From JAUILA01 sp964563925 (GTDB lineage: Bacteria > Bacteroidota > Bacteroidia > Cytophagales > Cyclobacteriaceae): a DNA stretch of 64,000 bases. The stretch lies in assembly GCA_964563925.1 (NCBI GenBank), contig CAZLZD010000010.1:1-64000 (forward strand), read 5' to 3'. The translations under genes were made by a program, and so were the position numbers. The number at the start of each line of letters is the position of its first letter. The first letter of the stretch is position 1. Shown piece after piece: positions 61,862-64,000 of this stretch. The notes under the pieces were generated by a model. It searched no databases. It was not told where the DNA came from and saw only the letters and a program-made list of their open reading frames with translations.

Positions 61862-62851
61862 ATGACTAAAGTAGCGATAAACGGATTCGGACGCATCGGT
61901 CGTCTGGCTTTCAAGACCCTTCTCGAAAAAGAAAATGTTGAGGTTGTTGCCATAAACGACCTGACCGATAACCAAACGCTCGCCCATTTGCTGAAGTACG
62001 ATTCCATCCATGGAAGATTCAACGGTACCGTAGAGGCCGATGATGACTACCTTATTGTAAATGGCAAAAAAATACTCGCTACTGCCGAACGCGACCCTGC
62101 CGCCTTGCCCTGGAAAGAAAACGGAGTGGATATCGTGCTGGAATCAACCGGTCGCTTTACCGACCGCGAAAGTGCAGGCAAGCACATCCAGGCCGGTGCC
62201 AGCAAGGTGGTTATTTCCGCACCCGCCAAGGGTGACATTCCCACCGTCGTACTGGGCGTAAATGATGATACCATCACCGGAAACGAAGACATTATCTCCA
62301 ATGCTTCGTGTACCACCAACTGCCTGGCCCCTGTTGCCAAGGTATTGCATGATACATTCGGCATCAAGCAGGGTTTCATTACCACGATCCACGCATATAC
62401 GGCCGATCAGAATCTCCAGGATGCACCGCACCGCGACCTACGACGCGCCCGTGCTGCTGCCATCAATATCGTGCCCACCACGACAGGGGCAGCGAAGGCA
62501 GTCGGACTGGTTCTTCCTGATCTTCAGGGAAAACTCGACGGTAACGCGGTTCGTGTACCTACCCCTACCGGATCGCTCACTGACCTCGTGGCGGTACTTG
62601 ATCGCGATGTGACTATCGAAGAAGTGAACGCAGCGATGAAGAAGGCGGCAGACGGACCAATGAAAGGTATTCTTGAGTATACGGAAGACCCGATCGTATC
62701 CACTGACATCGTGGGGCACCCTGCTTCCTCGATCTTCGATTCGCAGATGACTTCGGTTAACGGAAACGTGGTGAAAGTTGTGTCATGGTACGATAATGAG
62801 GCCGGTTATTCTAACCGTGTGGCTGACCTGATCGCTCGACTGGGTTCTTAA
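61862..62851 (+). CDS. gapA: Glyceraldehyde-3-phosphate dehydrogenase, type I
   Basis: 329 residues. The N-terminal Rossmann motif is INGFGRIGRLAFK. The catalytic Cys150 sits in SNASCTTNCLAP, with the conserved His in HAYTADQ. ATHGRF-like DSIHGRFNGT and the C-terminal SWYDNEAGYSNRV complete the family pattern. Asp32-type residue in AINDLTDNQT indicates NAD preference. It is a core glycolysis gene with its own promoter (61783) and bidirectional terminator. Confidence 0.97.
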   Translation: MTKVAINGFGRIGRLAFKTLLEKENVEVVAINDLTDNQTLAHLLKYDSIHGRFNGTVEADDDYLIVNGKKILATAERDPAALPWKENGVDIVLESTGRFTDRESAGKHIQAGASKVVISAPAKGDIPTVVLGVNDDTITGNEDIISNASCTTNCLAPVAKVLHDTFGIKQGFITTIHAYTADQNLQDAPHRDLRRARAAAINIVPTTTGAAKAVGLVLPDLQGKLDGNAVRVPTPTGSLTDLVAVLDRDVTIEEVNAAMKKAADGPMKGILEYTEDPIVSTDIVGHPASSIFDSQMTSVNGNVVKVVSWYDNEAGYSNRVADLIARLGS

Positions 62852-62869
62852 TTATAAACGCTTATCAAC

Positions 62870-62907
62870 AAAAAAGAGGCTGTCCGGATAGACAGCCTCT
62901 TTTTTTT
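62870..62907. terminator. Bidirectional terminator between gapA and yebC
   Basis: AAAAAAGAGGCTGTC (62870-62884) and GACAGCCTCTTTTTT (62891-62905) are perfect complements with a 6-base loop, and further Ts follow. T-runs on both sides serve both convergent genes. Confidence 0.95.
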
Positions 62908-62924
62908 ATTCTCCCTGAATGCAC

Positions 62925-63668
62925 TTACATTGACGCCAGTTGCTCTTCGGTGAGCTCCAGGTTGTGATATACCTTCTGTACATCGTCATCATCTTCAAGT
63001 GCCTCAATCAGCTTCATCACCTTCCCAAAGGCATCATCATCGAGTGATACCGTTGTGGTAGGTATGCGCTGAAGTTCTGCCGTTTCAGATTCCAGTCCGA
63101 GCTCATCCAGCTTGGACTGCATCGCCCCGAAGTCTTCCATCGCACTGGTCACGCTGATATAGCCTTCTTCAAACTCCACTTCTTCTGCTCCGCCATCGAT
63201 CAGTTCCAGCGTGATCTCATCTTCATCCATATTCTCTTCCTGCTTGATCAGGAACGTCCCCTTACGATCGAAAAGATATTCCACAGAGCCATTCACCCCA
63301 AGGCTTCCCCCGTATTTTGAAAACAGGCTTCGCACATTGGAAACCGTACGGTTGAGGTTGTCTGTTGCACACTCAACAAAGACAGCCACGCCATTGGGGC
63401 CGTAGCCCTCATAGGTCAGTTCCTCATAATCCACCGCATCCTTGCCTGACCCCTTATTAATGGCCCGTTCGATATTGTCCTTGGGCATATTCTGCCCTTT
63501 GGCATTCTGAACGGCAAGACGCAGGCGCGGGTTGGTCTCCGGGTCAGGTCCGCCTTCCCGGGCCGCCACCGTGATCTCCTTGATCAGTTTGGTAAAAATC
63601 TTTCCGCGTTTCGCATCCTGGGCGCCTTTTCGATGCTTGATATTCGCCCATTTACTATGTCCTGCCAT
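62925..63668 (-). CDS. yebC: YebC/PmpR family protein
   Basis: 247 residues. The N-terminus MAGHSKWANIKHRKGAQDAK is the family hallmark, then GPDPETNPRLRLAVQNAKGQ, seen as the NPRLRLAVQNAK motif, GYGPNGVAVFVEC and the acidic C-terminal domain. Family members act as DNA-binding regulators or, in recent work on homologues, in translation. A -7-type box TATTTTTG (63701-63708, minus strand) lies 32 bases upstream of its ATG. Confidence 0.96.
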   Translation of the reverse strand: MAGHSKWANIKHRKGAQDAKRGKIFTKLIKEITVAAREGGPDPETNPRLRLAVQNAKGQNMPKDNIERAINKGSGKDAVDYEELTYEGYGPNGVAVFVECATDNLNRTVSNVRSLFSKYGGSLGVNGSVEYLFDRKGTFLIKQEENMDEDEITLELIDGGAEEVEFEEGYISVTSAMEDFGAMQSKLDELGLESETAELQRIPTTTVSLDDDAFGKVMKLIEALEDDDDVQKVYHNLELTEEQLASM

Positions 63669-63709
63669 ATACTTAAAATGGTTTAAACGTTAATCAACAA
63701 CAAAAATAA

Positions 63710-64000
63710 TTATTTTTCTGCAGGATATGCATGCTTATACCAGATACTCAGAATTACCCCGATCAAAACCACCCCCATCCCAAGATAGGTCTGTGCATTA
63801 AAGTTTTCCTCGAAAAATACCCACCCGAAGATCAGGGCGTAGATAAGGCCAAGGTAGGTCAGAGAGGAAACTTTGGATACCTCCTCCAGCTGATAGGATT
63901 TGGTCAGGAAAAACTGGGCGATTTGTGTGAGAATGCCCACCATGAGTAATAATAACCATTCCATGCCGGCTGGCATTACCCAATGAAAAGCACTCCACGC
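63710..64000 (-). CDS. EamA/DMT-family transporter, C-terminal part
   Basis: The frame is open to the window edge, so the N-terminus lies outside. At least 96 residues with membrane segments MEWLLLLMVGILTQIAQFFL, LTYLGLIYALIFGWVFF and TYLGMGVVLIGVILSIWY, which match the last spans of a drug/metabolite transporter. The late EENFNAQTYLGM segment is the typical EamA ending. The substrate is unknown. It lies upstream of yebC on the same strand with 41 bases between. Confidence 0.85.
   Translation of the reverse strand, partial: AWSAFHWVMPAGMEWLLLLMVGILTQIAQFFLTKSYQLEEVSKVSSLTYLGLIYALIFGWVFFEENFNAQTYLGMGVVLIGVILSIWYKHAYPAEK

Noticed and set aside
1..64000. CRISPR array, prophage, insertion sequence or plasmid origin
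   Set aside because: No regularly spaced repeats, transposase, integrase, phage structural or replication-initiator genes were recognised.

Overview
The window looks like chromosomal DNA of a free-living, roughly 50% G+C member of the Bacteroidota, probably Cytophagales-like. Two promoters near the tRNA-Glu gene have the Bacteroidota layout TTTG-N19/20-TAnnTTTG. Most starts lack a clear Shine-Dalgarno sequence and have A-rich leaders. Many genes are typical of that phylum: a DUF349 protein, YqgE, MiaE, a ligA/DUF6913-like/dapA run, lipoprotein or Tat-tagged sugar isomerases, and a carboxypeptidase-regulatory-like protein. I see no insertion sequence, prophage or CRISPR array. One assembly gap of 100 Ns lies at 2203-2302.

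Layout. 0-9.5 kb: two serine beta-lactamase-fold hydrolases, two paralogous Tat-exported molybdopterin oxidoreductase subunits (the first broken by the gap), one 2Fe-2S partner, a GNAT and a sulfotransferase. 9.5-26 kb: a signalling block. It has a 1629-residue CheB-CheR-PAS-GAF-kinase-receiver protein diverging from a sigma-54 activator with a cyclic-nucleotide-binding domain, two sigma-54-like promoters with upstream repeat clusters (a small secreted protein, then OsmC plus a PFOR-like enzyme), and a TPR-kinase-receiver-class III cyclase. 26-37 kb: sugar isomerase, M48 peptidase, HAD hydrolase, DUF349 protein, YqgE, MiaE, PdxH, glycosyltransferases, an LpxH-like phosphoesterase and an orphan OmpR-type regulator. 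37-47 kb: serC, a tandem universal stress protein and a compact operon xseA-xseB-M1 peptidase-ligA-DUF6913-like-dapA. 47-57 kb: Cu/Zn SOD, GNAT, MgtC, PfkB kinase, glycosyltransferases, DegT aminotransferase, MFS permease, VOC protein. 57-64 kb: a third molybdopterin subunit with its own 2Fe-2S subunit, an NTF2-like protein, tRNA-Glu set in palindromic repeats, gapA, yebC and the end of an EamA transporter.

The most interesting part is 14.4-25.9 kb. The sigma-54 activator carries an intact cyclic-nucleotide cassette (GE...RSA). A fused kinase/receiver/cyclase is encoded 6 kb away. Between them, two intergenic regions share a near-identical -24-like element (TTTGGCAC), the same -12 variant (TGTA), a cluster of ACGATATTTCGT-like repeats 40-110 bp upstream, and a common leader word (AAACAACAATTA). 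This suggests a self-contained second-messenger-to-sigma-54 regulon. One target, a PFOR homologue, keeps the thiamine diphosphate site and an eight-cysteine ferredoxin domain. It has lost three of the four cysteines that bind the TPP-proximal 4Fe-4S cluster in characterised PFORs, so it may be a functionally altered enzyme. A hairpin with a T-run between osmC and the PFOR gene may attenuate the second gene.
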